Shown in pieces: positions 11,623 to 26,186 of a stretch of DNA of 64,000 nt (positions are counted from its first letter, which is position 1; every line of letters starts with the position of its first letter). The translations under genes were made by a program, and so were the position numbers. Source of the DNA: Rusavskia elegans (Eukaryota; Ascomycota; Lecanoromycetes; Teloschistales; Teloschistaceae); NCBI GenBank assembly GCA_011316305.1, contig SAUG01000055.1, forward strand, positions 124,001-188,000, given 5' to 3'. Below the pieces are notes generated by a model. It worked only from the letters and a program-made list of their open reading frames with translations. It searched no databases and was not told where the DNA came from.

Positions 11623-14320
11623 CTAGGTTCCCTCTTTAGATTTTTCGTTCTAAAAAACTATCTATCCTTCTTTTTTATAGATAAAAAGAAAAGATTATTA
11701 ACTAAAAATTATTATAAAAAAATCCTATTATTAAATACTAGTATATTAGCTATATATTCTTATCGGAATTATTTCTAGTTAAAGAAGTTCTATTATATTA
11801 GCGAAGGTTCCGAGAAAAATATAAATTAAATAAAATAAATATATCTTTATAACTTTATTTTATTAGATACTATATATTAGTATCGTTCTAAAAATAAATA
11901 TAAAAAGTTAAAAAGAAAATAATATAAAATATATATAAAGTAATAGTATCTACTTTATTAGTTAAAGTATATAAAACAGGAGCAGTATATTATAGTTAAT
12001 AATAAACTATAAAATCTTAAAAAATTGGAATATAAAAGTAATATAGATCCGATTCTTTTTATTAATTTAAATTTTTTATTAATATAGCTTCCGAGTAGAT
12101 TATCCTACCTAGCGACTTTAGCTAGTTAATAACTTCTTTAACTCCCTTTAATAGAACTATTATAGAGTTTTCTAATAGTTTACTAAATATTTTTTAGGTT
12201 CCTAAATATTTTCCGAGATAAAGTAACCTTTCTATTTAATTAAATAGTTCTAATCTTTTTACTATAGAATCTTTTTAACTATAAAAGTATCTTTTTCCTA
12301 TATTTCGAAATTAAATATCTATTATAACAGCGTTCCGGAATCGGCTAGTTTTAAAAAAGATATATAAAATATCGGGTATACTTTAGTATCTTTAGATAGA
12401 TCGAATTTAAAATTCTAAAGTCTTTTAATCTCCCTAATTAAAAATAGTCTAACTTTAATATAGTTAAGTTTTCTATTTAAAATCCTTATTTTTAGGTTTT
12501 TTATAAAAAGATATACCTTATCTCTCTTCTTTAGCTAAAGTACTATTTTTTATTTTTTATTTTAATAATTACCCGAGTATTTCTATATCTTTAGAATATT
12601 TCTATAAATTTTTTTCTAAATATCGACTTTTTAAATCGCTAATTCCGCTAATATATATAATAGCGGTTATTTAAATATATTTAAATTTTGTTTATTTTTA
12701 GTATAGAACGGTATTTCTTTAATTATACTTAATTTCTTTATATTAAATACTATTTATATTATTAGTAAAAATAAAATCTAATTTTTCTAAATATTATTAA
12801 TATAGTACTTTAGATACTATTCTAAAGTCAGGTTAGTATATTCTATCTATTTATCTATTATTAGATAGAAAGCTATTAATATTTTTAGCTTTATACTAAT
12901 TAAAGAAATAAGAGTTTTTTAATAATTTAAAGTAAAGAGTTTATTTCTATTATTTATTAATACTTCTAGTAGTCTATAGTATCGAAATAATCGATCTAAA
13001 ATAATAAATCTAAATTATTCTACTATAAAGTTTTTTTATAATAGAAATATATAGATATATATTACAAGTTTATCTACTATATTAAATATTAAATCGTATT
13101 TTATATTTATTAACAGGTCTTTTAATTTTAGAAGTTAAATAATAAAATCTAATATAACTTCTTTCTATAATAAATCCGATAGTTTCTAATACTAGATCTT
13201 TCTATAACGAGTATATATAGTATATTTATTTTACTAATAACTAAAATATTTTTTAATATATACTTCGATATATTATTTTATATTTAAAAACTAGTAATAC
13301 TATTATAAAAGTTATATTATTTTTATTACGCCTAGATATCTTTATAGTATTCTAATATAGTATTCTTTAATATATTTATCGATTTTATTATCTAGTATTT
13401 ATAGTTTTTTTTTTCGATAGGAAACTATTTTTAGTTGTCTTTTAATATATATAATATCGTATTTATCCTATACTAATTTACTAATAGTAATCTATTTTTA
13501 TTAATTTTAAAAATACTACTATTAAAAACCTCTTTTATTTTTATATAATTACTTCTTCGATTTAGAATATCTACTTTTCTATTTTTTTTATCTAGAATAT
13601 AGTATATTTTAAATTTATATTAACTAAAGAGTTTAGATTATCGTATTTATTTTCTATTAAATAATTTTATTATTATAAAATATAGAAGATTTTTATAATC
13701 TATAAAGATTATTAATTCTAGTAATTTTTTAATATATACTTTCTACTATTCTAGTATAGCTATTATAGCTAGTAGTTCTTTACTATAAATATTATAATTC
13801 TATTTCGCTAGTAATTATTTTCTAGATATATATACTACCGGGTACTATTTACTATTATATTATTATAGAAAGTATATATCTATAGCTAGATTTAATAAAT
13901 CCGTTTCTATTTTTAATAGTTTTTTTAGATCGAATATTTTAAATACTAGATTTTATATATATTCTCTTTTAAGATTTTTAAACGCTTATTATTTTCTTTT
14001 TTTCTAATACTATTTAATAGTATCTTTTATTAAAAATATTAGAACGAGAGTTTTTTTAAAATAGTTTTTTATAAACTTTCGGTTATAGTTTATAAATTCG
14101 AAAAAGCTTTAGACTTTTTTAATATTTATTAGTATTTCCTATTCTATTATAGCTTTTAGTTTACTAGAGTTAATATATAATCTATTATATCCTATAATAA
14201 ATTCTAGAAAGTTAATCTTTTTTTATAGAATTTATACTTTTCTAGTTTAAAGCGTAAATTTTTTCTTCCTAGATATTTAAGAATTTTACTAACGTATTAT
14301 TTATCTTTTTTAAATATTTT

Positions 14321-14350
14321 AGAAAAAACTAGAATATTATTAAAATAGGC
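14321..14350 (-). pseudogene. Reverse transcriptase active-site relic of G2
   Basis: Minus-strand reading AYFNNILVF at the position of the YxDD box. Both Asp are replaced by Asn. Confidence 0.75.
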
Positions 14351-17333
14351 GATAATAAATATATCTAGAGATTTTTTAAATACGTTATTAATTATATTCT
14401 AATAGATTACCGAAGCGTTTATAAACCCGAAATATATAACTATATAGTTATAATAATTATTTTTTATTTAGAAAACTATTTTCTATTTTTTTCCGGTTTT
14501 TATTTATATAAGATTATATATTCTTTACAAGTCGAATTTCGTAAAGTATTATATTTTAGAGAATCTGTTTTAAAGTTTACTAATATTTAATAGTAGATAT
14601 TAATTTTTAATTATAATATCGTTTAGTTTCCGGTAATTAATATATAGACGGAATATTCTATCCTTTTTAAATATAAAAAGGATCGGATATCCTATTAGTA
14701 ATTAAAATTTCTTAATAAATCCCTTTTTTATATTTTTATCTAGGTATTTACGCATTCGAGCTCTATTATAGATAATAGATGGATAGGTCTAAATATGGAT
14801 TACTTACCTGGTTTAAATCTCACTTTATAATCCTATATTTAATATATAGATAGTTTTTTTATAGTTATCTCTTCCCGAAATAAGTTTATTTAATTTTTAT
14901 ATTTACCTAAATACTTTCCTAATAGGTTTTTTATTAACTTTTTATTAGATAGTATAAGGTTTTTAAAAAGTTTATAATTTTCTTTTCTATTTCTATTTTA
15001 TTAATCTAGCTAATTTTTATCGATTTTTAATAAGTCGGACCTAAGTAAATTATAGTTAACCTTTTTCAAAGCTATAAATTCGCGTTTTATATTCTACTTT
15101 TTATCTATTTAAAAACGCTATTTTAGTATAAGCTAGATACTCTCTATATAGAAGTATTATTTAAAGCTAAGTACCTTTTTTTCCTAATCTATTACTAGAT
15201 TATAATTTTTTAATTAAAGAATTCTAAATATAATTTTATAGTTAGCTATTTAAATAATATCGAACTAAAGTTTCTTTTAATATTAATTAATTATTATTTA
15301 AAACGGTATTATTTTTTTCTATAATCTTTCCGTTTCTATTTAGTATTTTATTTCTATTAATAACTATTAAATTATATAAATCTTTTTTTTTGTTTAAAAA
15401 AATCTTTTTCTTTTAGTTAAATTTTCTAATATAAAATTTCCGATTATATCTAAATTAATAAATACTTTAACCTTTTATAGTCCGTTATAAATTTTAATAA
15501 TTATTTTAATTTTAAATATATATATATAGCTAGCTAAATTTTATAATTTTTTCCGAGTTATAAAATTATATATTTATAGTATATCTATTACTATAAAATT
15601 TTATCTTTTTCCGAATTATCGTTTATATTCTCGTATTTTTTATTTTTATAATCTATTTATAAAATATATCTTTAGATTTTCTAATTAAAAATTCTATTTT
15701 TTTTTATTATTTTTTCTAGTATTTATATCTACTATATATAATATATCCGGAATAGTTATTAATATTTTAACTTCCGATTTTAATAGATATTATCGGAGCG
15801 CGTCGGTATAGTTTTAATAGATATTATCCGGCTCCTTTTTTTTTAATTTATAGATCCCGCAGTTATAATTATAGCAGGCAGTCTAACTAAATAGTATATA
15901 TTAATTTCCTATTATTATATTTTTCCGTTATAATATTAGTTTAGAAATATTTTTATTTTTAAAAATGTTACTTCCTAGTTTCTTTTCTAATATATCGACG
16001 ATATTATTTACTTTTTAGTCCTACTAGTTATTTTATAGGTATTTATCGTTAATATATATTTTATAAATATTTTTAAATCTTTTATAGATTATTAAAAACC
16101 TCTTATCTACTAGTTTTTTATTATAAAGAGTTTAAAGATATATTAGTCTAACGTCTTCTATTATAATAATTCTCTATTTAGAAACGGCTTTCCTTCTAGT
16201 AGATTCTACTAATATTTATAGTAAAGTAGTATTTATTATAGCTTTTTATAGTATTTTATTATTTTCTTTAAATATAAATTCTTTATCTAAACTGGTTTCT
16301 TAGAGTTTAGAACTACTATCGTCGTTTTCTAAAATTATTTTTTACTAGTCTTTAGAATCTTTTTTTAGCGTAGTATTAAACTATCGTTATTATATTTTAT
16401 TTAACTAATATTCTTTCGCGAAATAGTTTAGTTTACTATAGTTATAGTATATTTTAGGATTTTTATTCCCTTTACTATTTCTAGGATCTTTTCCTTTACG
16501 TCGCTATTATATAGAGTCTAGTTCTATTAGTATAGGTTTATAGTAGCTATTTTCGATTTTTTTTTTATCTAGTTATAGTCTTTTATAGGTTTATTCCGGA
16601 TAATATTCTATATTACCTCGTGATTTATTATTATAGCGCTTTTCTATATCTCTTTTATATAATTTATTATCGAAGTCGGTAGATATTTCGATTAGATTAT
16701 CTAGAATATTATATACTTAATTATTATATATAAATTTGTTTTTTATTTACTTTTTAAATTTTCGTCTAAATATTATATATAGAATATTATTATTCTACTT
16801 TACTAGTAATATCTATTTTTTAAATCGTACAGCGTAGTTAAATCCTATATTCCTCTACTAAAGATATTAACTAAAATATTTAATAGTTAAAATTTTATTT
16901 AATATTCCGATATTTTTATAAATAGCTTTTTGAAACTTTATAAACTATATAAAGATATATTTATAATCTTTTTTATTATCTATATATTAGCGAAAGAGAG
17001 GTTTTATCTAGTATTAAGCTCGTCCTCGAAGATAAGATATAATAAAGAGTATTTTCTTCTCTTTATCTATTAGATAGAATATAAAGTATATATCTAACTA
17101 TATTAACTAATCTTCGAATTTATTATAATCTCTATAATATTTATCGGATTTATTAACTTTAATACTATAAAAGCTTTAATTAGTAGTAGAAGTACTATCT
17201 TCCTTATTACTACTATTATCTTTTATCTAGACTTTCTTTCTTTTAGATTCGAACTTTTTTACTATAGAACTAGAATTATTTAAGATAGAAGTTTAATATT
17301 AACCTGCGATAGATATTCTAAAGGTATTTAAAT

Positions 17334-17826
17334 TACTATAGAACTATCTAGGAGGTCTAGTATTTCTAAAAATTAGTTAGATTTATTAGTATATCTATAA
17401 ACGAAAATATAACGGGTAATTATTTAAATTAATTAAAAATATATAAATTCGATTACTAGAATAGTATATAGCGATAACTAATAAATTAAATATAAGCTAT
17501 AAAGGTATCGAATTTAGAATCTATATAGATAAATAAGATCTTCTATTATTTAGATTATTTATAGACTAAAATAATTAAAATAGCTTTATTTTAGAGTACT
17601 TATTTACTAAAACTACTGAAATTAAAGGTATTTATAGTATTTATTAACTAAAACTACTAAAATTAAAGATATTTATTGTATTTATTTAGTAAAACTACTA
17701 TAATACTCGCTAGTACTAATATTTAAACGATCCTATATATCTCTGCCTGTCGAGATATAATAGGAAATCCAGCGCTGTACTAAATACTACCGCGTTCTCT
17801 GAAGCACGCCGTCTGTATTTATAACA
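17334..17826 (-). repeat. G2 LTR (5' LTR in element orientation)
   Basis: 493 bp; in element orientation it begins TGTTATAAATACAGACGG. Three units of the ~41-bp internal repeat. Confidence 0.85.
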
Positions 17827-18664
17827 TTTTATTTCTTCGAATCCTTACTATACTTTTATAGAATAGAATTGATTTTTTATCTAGAATAGTTTTAACGTTA
17901 TTAAACGATTAATTATATTACTTTAATATATTATCTCTATACAGATTCGTATATACTATATATTATACCATAATAGACGAATAATACGAAAAACTAATAA
18001 TAGAATAAAATATAATACGATATAATATATAATATATTAGTTTTTTATTATAGTAGTTAATTATTAAAAAATAGAAGATTAGAAGTAAAGTAAAGTTATT
18101 TAAATAATCGTCGGCTATATTATAGCTAGAAGGTTAAAATTTTAAATAAATCTATTTATTTCTATAAGTTTTTAGCGTATTCTATTACTATAATATATAG
18201 AACCTTTAGATAAATCTATAACTATTAATTATATTTTTCTACGATATTATTTAATATACTATCTACTATATTTAAATTAAAAATATTATTTATAAAATTT
18301 AAATTAGTCGTAAACTATAAATATAGTAAAGAGTAGTTTAATATTAAATATATATTTTATATAAAATAGAGTATAGACCGTATTAAAATATATAAATATA
18401 TTAAAAAACTTTAAAAAATAGATTTCTAGAAAAGCGTAGATATAGAAACGAAGGCTATATTAGAATAGAACGCTAGAAATTAGAAAATAGACTATAGAAT
18501 CGAAAAAGGTATCTATAGTAATATAATAAAATAATATATACTATATTAAATACTAATCTATATCTAGTAATTTATTATAAGAGTAATCTATATATTAAAA
18601 TTCTTATAGAAAATATAAAAGAAATAATAAATATTAAATAGATAAAATAGAAATAGAATAAAAT

Positions 18665-19074
18665 TATTACGTCCACGATTCTATAGAAGTTCTTTAGAAG
18701 GATTAGTTAGGTAAACGAGCCTAATTATCTATAACCGCCTATAGCCGCTATAGCCGCCCCTTCTAATAGGACTTTTAGTAGATAGCTATCTATCGGCCTT
18801 TATAGCTATTCTTATTATATATATCGCTTATTACTCCTTTAGATAGTTTCTCTCGTTAGTTATTAATATAATTATTAAATATGTCTCTACCATTTTCTTT
18901 TTAATTACCTTATAATAAAGATACTTCGTAATATTATAACCGTACCTCTACGGCTATATAAAATTAATTATAATAATCTATACTAGGACTCCTTTACTAT
19001 TTAGTAGCTCGGACTATATTTATAACTATAGCTAGGCTTAAACGTAATACCTTCTAATATATAGGGATATTATA
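18665..19074 (+). repeat. G1 5' LTR
   Basis: 410 bp; same family as LTRs at 21591, 37456, 41547, 41991, 46355, 48528, 52130, 54422 and 55656. Confidence 0.85.
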
Positions 19075-21590
19075 CTTTAATAACTTACTATATTAGTCTC
19101 GTTATCCCGACCTATAGATCGAAGTAATACTATTAAAGCAATAATACCAAGTATCTATAAAGGAGATAAAAGATCTTTAAAGCTATAGATTATTTAGATA
19201 AATACCTACTTCGTATTATATACAAATCAGTTTCTAAAAGGTTCTATTTATAATATTATATCTAAAAGGGACTGCCTTTAATTAGATACAGCCTCGAGTA
19301 GAAGATTACCTCGATAACCCGGAAGGATAGAAAGAAGATAAAATATTATAGATCTTCTATACTTTTAGTAATCTTATTATAGCTATAAAAAAAACCTTCG
19401 GAAATAATAATAAAAACAGAATAATAGATAGGAAACTAATAGTTCTAAAATAGTAGAAGTCGATAACTATTTATACTACTTAGTTTAGAATATTAGCTTA
19501 TAAAATAGACTAGGAAGATTTAGCTTTAAAAGCCTACTTCTATAAAGGATTCTAGATAAAAATTAAAAAAACTATAATAGTAATCGAAGAACCGGATTCG
19601 CTAGTAGATTTTATTAAACTCGTAATAAAAATCGATACTAGGTAGTATAAAATATACGTAGATAAATAGACGCTTAATAAAATAGAACCCGCTAAAAAAA
19701 AGCCTAGAAAAGATCTAATAGAACTCGATACTACTAAAACTAAAGGATCGAAAACTAAAGCTTATTATTTATATAGAAAAACAGGATACTTTAAAAGAAA
19801 TTACTTAACTAAAGAAGTAACTAAAGTAACCGAATATTTTTTTAAAATAATAGAAAAACTATCTAATAAATATATAGTAAAAAGCTAGGTAACCTACTAT
19901 AATAATATTTACTCTATCTATCTATCGAATAAAGAAGGGATAGGATATTATTTTAAAGAATTTAGGAAAGTATAAAAAATAAAGCTAATAATCGACTTTA
20001 AATTATATAAAACCGAAAGACCTCTTATAGTAGTACTTAAGATTAAAATCGGAAGTTAATAAATAATAGCTCTTATAAATAAAAAGGAAGATAATAAAAT
20101 TATAAAGAGATTCTATAATAAAAATAAAGGATATTTCTATAGACGAATAATAAATAATAATAGAATCCTTAATATTAAAGTTAAGATAAAATACGGACGA
20201 ATTGAAATAATAAATTTTACTATAATTAAGAGTTAGAAAAGTTATATTATTTTAGGAAACGAATAGAAAAAATTAATTTTAGGAAAATTAATAGAAAAAA
20301 ATACCGTCGATAAGAAATTAGAACTATAAATAATATATCTCCTAGCCTATAAAAACCTTTTATATAAAGAAATAGATAAAGTTTCGATAATAAATTACTA
20401 AGAAATTAAAAATTTAGATAAAAAATTTAAAGAAGACGAAGAAGTTTAGGAAATAAAGATTTAAAAAAAATACTATTACCTCTTCTAATAACTCGCGAAA
20501 AAATATAATAAAAATAAAAAAATAATCTAGTAGCTTTAGATAAACTATATTAGAAATATATACTAAAGTATAGTTAAAACTATAGATAAAATCGAATACT
20601 ATAAACTAAATTAAATAGATTAAAACGAAGAAATACCGGACCTAGTATTTAGCGTTTAATCTAGAAATAAAGAATTCGATTAGTATCCGTCTTTATTATT
20701 ATAGGACGAAATAGTTACTAAAGAAAAAAATTTAATAAAACTATTAGAAGAACCGGTAATTATTTATAATATAGATATATAATCTATAATATATATAAAT
20801 AAATAGTAAAAGAGCCTTTTATTAGACTTTTTTTAGAAACCTATATTTTCTATAGGTTAAAAGAAATTAAAATTTTTTAAAATTTAATCTAGATTACCCG
20901 AACTAAACCTAGATATTAATTTAATAGACGCCTCTTACGCGGCTAGCGTAAAACTAATAGAAAAATAAAATATAACCGGATTATTAAACTTATTAAATCT
21001 AGAAAATACGCGTTATTCCTAAATAATAAAATTATTTTTATACTTATCTAAAGCGCGATAATAGATAATAAAATATTTTTATTTACTAAAAAGTCGACGG
21101 AGATCTAATTCCTAGGCTAAACGTTTATTATAAATTTTCTTTTCGGAATTAAAAAAGGATTCGATATAATAGTAAGCTTTAGAATATTTATTAAAAATAC
21201 CCGCGATATTAGAATAAAGTTTATTCTTTTTATTTTTAAAACGCTTCCCTATAAGAATTAGCAGATATAAAAAAAGAAAAGAAATAATATATAGATAATA
21301 TTAGATATTAAAAGATTATATAATTTCTAAACTCGAGTAAATTTACTATAAATATTACTACTAACCTCGACTTTATATTCTTTTAAAAGATTCTAGGTAT
21401 ATAGAGAATATAGAAAAGATATTATAACTTCTTTTAACTAAATATAATAAAAAGATTTTAGTCGATTTTTTCTTCGAAAACATATAATAAAGATATTAAT
21501 AAAAAAAAGGAAAAGAAAAAAAAGAAAAAGACCCTTTTTAATTCCGTAGACGGATTTTATACTAGATAAAAAGCGATATAGGGGGGGCCG

Positions 21591-22000
21591 TATTGTATCT
21601 ATAACTCTATAGAGGTTCCCTAGAAAAATTAGTTAAATAAGCGAGTCTAATTATCTATAGCCGCCTATAGCTACTATAGCCGTCCTTCCTAACGGGATTT
21701 TTAATAGACGGCTACCTATCGGCCTTTATAGCTACTTTTACTATATATATTACTTATTATTCTTATAGATAGTTTCTTTCGTTAGTCGTTAATATAATTA
21801 TTAAATACCTTTCTACTATTCTCTTTTTAATTATCTTATAATAAAGATATTTTATAATATTATAACTATACCTCTATAGCTATATAGAATTAGTTATAAT
21901 AACCTATACTAGGACTTCTTTACTATTTAGTAGCTCGGACTACGTCCACGGCTATAGCTAGGCTCGAGCGTAACGCCCTTTGATATACAGGGACGTTACA
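21591..22000 (+). repeat. G1 3' LTR
   Basis: 410 bp, ends GGGACGTTACA, preceded by a purine run (GGGGGGG at about 21581) that could be the polypurine tract. Confidence 0.85.
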
Positions 22001-22639
22001 AAAATAATATATTATAATAATATATCGAGTATAATTAGAACTATTTAGTATAGAAATATTTATTTCTAATATTTTCTCTAGTCTATTATCGCTATTAATA
22101 GTCCGAATAAAATAATTTTAATAAAGTATATAGCTTTAATTATTAATTTTATCTAATATTAAAAAATCTATTATATAGATTTCTAAAAACTTTAGTCCGC
22201 TAGAATTCTAGATCTTCTAGAAAAATAGACGGCGTTTACTAAAAATTTTAGTTATAGCGGAAATATAGCTAATAAATATATTAAATCTTTTTATAGAAAA
22301 GAGGATAAAAACAGCGATAATATTATTAAAATTAATAAAAATGATTAAATAATAGAAAGGTATTTTTCTAAATAGAATAATACTAAATTTAGAAATAATA
22401 AAAATTTAGCTAGAAATATTAATTTATAATAGTTAGGCTAAAGATATAGAAAAGAAAATAGAAACAGATAATAATAAAAATATAGAAGGAAATAAAAATA
22501 AAGATATAAAGAAAAATATTAAACTATCTATCTAGTTATATAAATCGAGAAATAATAATCTAGAAAAAATGTAATATCTATATATATTATTATACTAATA
22601 TTAAATAATAAATATATTAGGCTAATCTATCTATTATAC

Positions 22640-25600
22640 CTTTAAAATTTCCTTTAAATAGATTTCTTTCTAAAAATATAATACTATTTTCTATTTCTAT
22701 CCGATTAAATATATTCAATAGCTTTTCTAATATTTTATCGAAATCTAAATCGACTATATAATTATAGTATTTAATTATTATCGTCTATTTTATATACTAT
22801 AGAATTATTTAGACTCGATTCTATTAATAAACTATTTTTAATAAAACTAAAAGTCCGTTTAATTTTTACTAAAGATATTGGATAAAAAAAAATATCGCGA
22901 GCTATTTATATTAATATTAAAAAATTTAAAATATTATTTATCTAAAATATCTAGTTTAGATTATTTTTAGTAATATTAACGCGAAAATATTAATTAACTT
23001 CGGAAACAGATATTCGAAGTTACTAGAACTATTAAAAAAAAGAATTTAAAATAGTTTTAATAGACTATTAACTAGTTAGTATATTTATAATATATTATTT
23101 CTATATATTACTTTAGTTTCTTTTCTATAGTAGATTCTATATTTAAATAGAATAATAAAAGCCCTATAGTATTTATTAAAGTATTTTTTAAATTTATTCC
23201 GAAATTTATTTATATACTTCGAATATTTTTTTATATTTTTTTTCTATTTAATAATATTTTAGTTTTAATAAAAGTTAAATTTTATTATAGGATTTAAAAA
23301 TATTTATAAAATTATATATTAGTCCTTTTTTATTATTGATATAAAAATAATATTTAGTAAATTTAATAAAAGCCTTTTTATAAACTATTAGTACTATTAC
23401 ATTTTAAAAATAGTTTAAAGCTTTTATAACTGCCTATATTTTAATAAAATAGTTATAAAATATATTATAATGTCGGTATATTAGAAAAATTCTAACGCCT
23501 ATAGTTTATAAAACTATTAAAATAATTTTATAGAACGACTATAGTATACTATCTATAAAGAAAAAAGATTACTATTTATTTATATTGAAAGTGATTTCTT
23601 ATATTTATAGGTCTCGCGAATTTATTTTAAAGAATTTATAAATAGTTTAATAAAATAGATATATTCTATAAATTATAAAATAAATCGAATTCCATCGAAT
23701 ATAAATATTTTAAATAAGATTTCTAGCGCGGGAATTAGAGTCGACTCTATTCTAAAGTTTTTTAAAACGAAGTTTATATTAAAAAGAAATACCGAAATAG
23801 ACTATAATAGCGCGAGTCTAAAAATATTATTTAGACTAGCCGGTTCGAGTCGAGTTTCCGTCGAACCGTCGGGTATCCGACCCGATTTTAATAACCCGAT
23901 CCGGATCCGATCCGAATTCGATCCGATTATATTATATAATAAATAAATTATTATTTTAATTATTAAAAATAGTAATATATCCAGGTAATATATTTAATTT
24001 TACTACGGACTTTCTAGCTAGCTTAGTTAATTAATTAGAATTTTTTTTAGTAAATTTATATAAAAGTTATACTAACTTTATATCTTTATACTAGAGCTTG
24101 GCGGTTCTAGCGGATCGGGTCGGATTACGATTTAGACTTCGAAACCCGGTCGGGTCGAATTAGCTAACCCGAATTCGAAATTTGATCCGATAGCCAATCT
24201 AATACTATTAGTATAAAGATTATTTAATTTATATTATCTATATATATTACCTCTATTATAATAAAAATAGGCCGGTACTAATAGCTATAATTTATTTATT
24301 ATCTAGCTAATAGATAAAGTTATCGTCTAATATTTATAATCTAATAGTTTTAATAAAATTTCAAACTACTAGATTAGATATGTAAACTAGACAAGATAGC
24401 AAGTTTTATAATTAATTCTATTAACTATTAAATCGATTAAAAATCTTTTTAAATTCTTTTTTTAAAGTAGAATTAGAACTAATACTACTAGTAATAATTT
24501 CTAAAATCTATTATTTAAACTATAAAAATTCTAAAAATATTAATAGCTTTTAGTATTATAAACGGCCGAAATAATTTATAGATAGAGATATAAATTTAAA
24601 TAGACGCTTTTAAAATTAAAACTATATATTAATCTAGTATATAAATATTTCTAGATATATAATCTTCTATAGATTTAACTAGATATCTAATATAAATAAA
24701 ATCTACTCTATAGTTTTTAAATTAGATTTAATTCTATTATAAATAGTTTTATATTTATTAAAAATTATTATTATAAATCAAATATATTTAGATAAAATAT
24801 TTATAGTAATCTTTCAAAAATTTTATTTTTAATAGTCCGGACTAGTAGATTTAGATCTAAAAAAATCTTATATAGGTATTTATTTTAAATATTTTAGTCG
24901 AAAGTAGCATCTAATTAAATATAGCTTTTTTTCTATTATTAAATAAATAAACTTTATATTACTTCTTTGTATTACTATTTACTATTTATAGAAATAAATA
25001 TTATTTTAATAATAGATTAGAAATTACATCGTTTAGATCTATAGTAACTATTAATCGAAAGATGTTTTTTTATAGTAGATTTATTTAAAAAACTAGAAGT
25101 TATAAAACAGTTAAAAATCTTAGAATAGTATTTATATAAAATTTTAGATAGACTATTTATTATTAAAGCTATCTAGTAGAATTAATTTTTTTAGAGTAAC
25201 TATTATTATATTAAATCTTTTTTCGTCTATAAAGAATCGGCTATTTTCTTTTAAACTCTATTATTAATATCTATAGTAATAGGATTACTAGACTACTATG
25301 ATTAGAATTGTTAATAGTAATCTATATCTTATTAAATAAATTTCTTATTATTTCGAAATACTAGTTCTAAATAGTTAGCTCGAATTTTATTTACTATATT
25401 TTTAATAATCTATTATTATTTTTTATATAAACGATTAAATTTAACTAGAATTCCGATTATAGATCGATTTAGAAACTAGTTTATAAATTAACTAAAATAG
25501 ATATTAATTAATAGAAATCTAATAGAAAAGTCCTTATTAAATATATCGATTTAAAAAATAAAAAAACAAGAATTAATATTTATATTAGATTTTTTTTATT

Positions 25601-25766
25601 ATATTTCTATAAAAGTAATATAGAAAGGTAATATAGATATATAGATACTAGTTAGTAGTACAAATAATATTAACTATTTAATAAATAATAATAAATAATA
25701 TATATTAATATTAGAAATATCTAAAATCTTTAGTATATTTTTAAAAAAATCGGGATTTATAGATAA
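22640..25766 (-). mobile_element. Eroded hAT transposase element E2 (approximate bounds)
   Basis: Reverse-strand relative of E1: 23570-23720 matches the reverse complement of about 9070-9220, and 24290-24390 matches that of about 8770-8870. The minus-strand reading at about 22800-22870 includes VKIKRTFSFIKNSL, the counterpart of the hAT dimerisation motif in E1. Miniature element A2 sits inside it with its own 8-bp duplication. Ends not determined. Confidence 0.55.
23832..24201. mobile_element. hAT-like miniature element A2 (370 bp) inside E2
   Basis: TIRs TAGACTAGCCGG and AGCCAATCTA (RIP-altered). Flanks ATATTATT and ATACTATT differ by one C/T change. Interior aligns with A1. Confidence 0.85.
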
Positions 25767-26090
25767 TAGACTGGCCGGTTCGAATCGGATTTCCGTCGAA
25801 CCGTCGGGTATCCGATCCGATTTTAGTAACCCGACCCGAATCCGACCGGATTATATTATATATTAAATATATTATTAATTTCATTCTTTAATAAAAGTAA
25901 TATATCCAGATAATATATTTAGTTTTACTACGGACTTTCTAGCTAGCGTAGTTAATTAATTAGAATTTTTTTTAGTAAAATCGTATAAGAGTTATATTAG
26001 CTTTATACTTTTATACTAGTGCTTGACGTTCTTTTAGGTCGGGTCGGATTGATTAATTCGGGTTCGAAACTCGATCCGACGGCCAGTTTA
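25767..26090. mobile_element. hAT-like miniature element A3 (324 bp)
   Basis: TIRs TAGACTGGCCGG and CGGCCAGTTTA, flanks ATAGATAA and ATAGATAG (7 of 8). Shorter than A1 in the right arm. Confidence 0.85.
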
Positions 26091-26186
26091 ATAGATAGTA
26101 TAATATAGAAAAAAAATTATATTTTAATACTAAAATTATATTTTAATACTAAAATTATATTTTTATATATAATTTTAACGTTTTAG

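Larger units (their letters stand above)
11088..17826 (-). mobile_element. Ty3/gypsy-type LTR retrotransposon G2, complete but RIP-inactivated
   Basis: Two LTRs (11088-11622, 535 bp; 17334-17826, 493 bp) bound a 5.7-kb interior, with perfect 5-bp TSD TTTTA at 11083-11087 and 17827-17831. Coding is on the minus strand: a zinc-knuckle relic at about 16395-16445 and, further downstream, the reverse transcriptase catalytic segment at 14321-14350, which reads AYFNNILVF. The family motif is YxDD, so both catalytic Asp are now Asn, matching G-to-A changes. Gag before polymerase is the normal order. Integrase presumably lies between 11640 and 13500 but I could not identify its residues. Stops are frequent, so the element is dead. 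Confidence 0.88.
18665..22000 (+). mobile_element. LTR retroelement G1, gag plus protease only, TSD AAAAT
   Basis: Two 410-bp LTRs (18665-19074 and 21591-22000) with identical 5-bp flanks AAAAT (18660-18664, 22001-22005). The 2.5-kb interior is read on the plus strand. A gag zinc knuckle CX2CX4HX4C lies at 19763-19804 with all four ligands converted to Tyr (TGY to TAY and CAY to TAY). At about 20035-20100 a retropepsin-like stretch reads IIALINKKEDNKII where the family has a D-S/T-G-A box. Downstream, about 20870-21300, a long mostly open frame includes LVDASYAASVKL and is not a known retroelement domain to me. No reverse transcriptase or integrase was found, so G1 looks non-autonomous. Confidence 0.8.
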
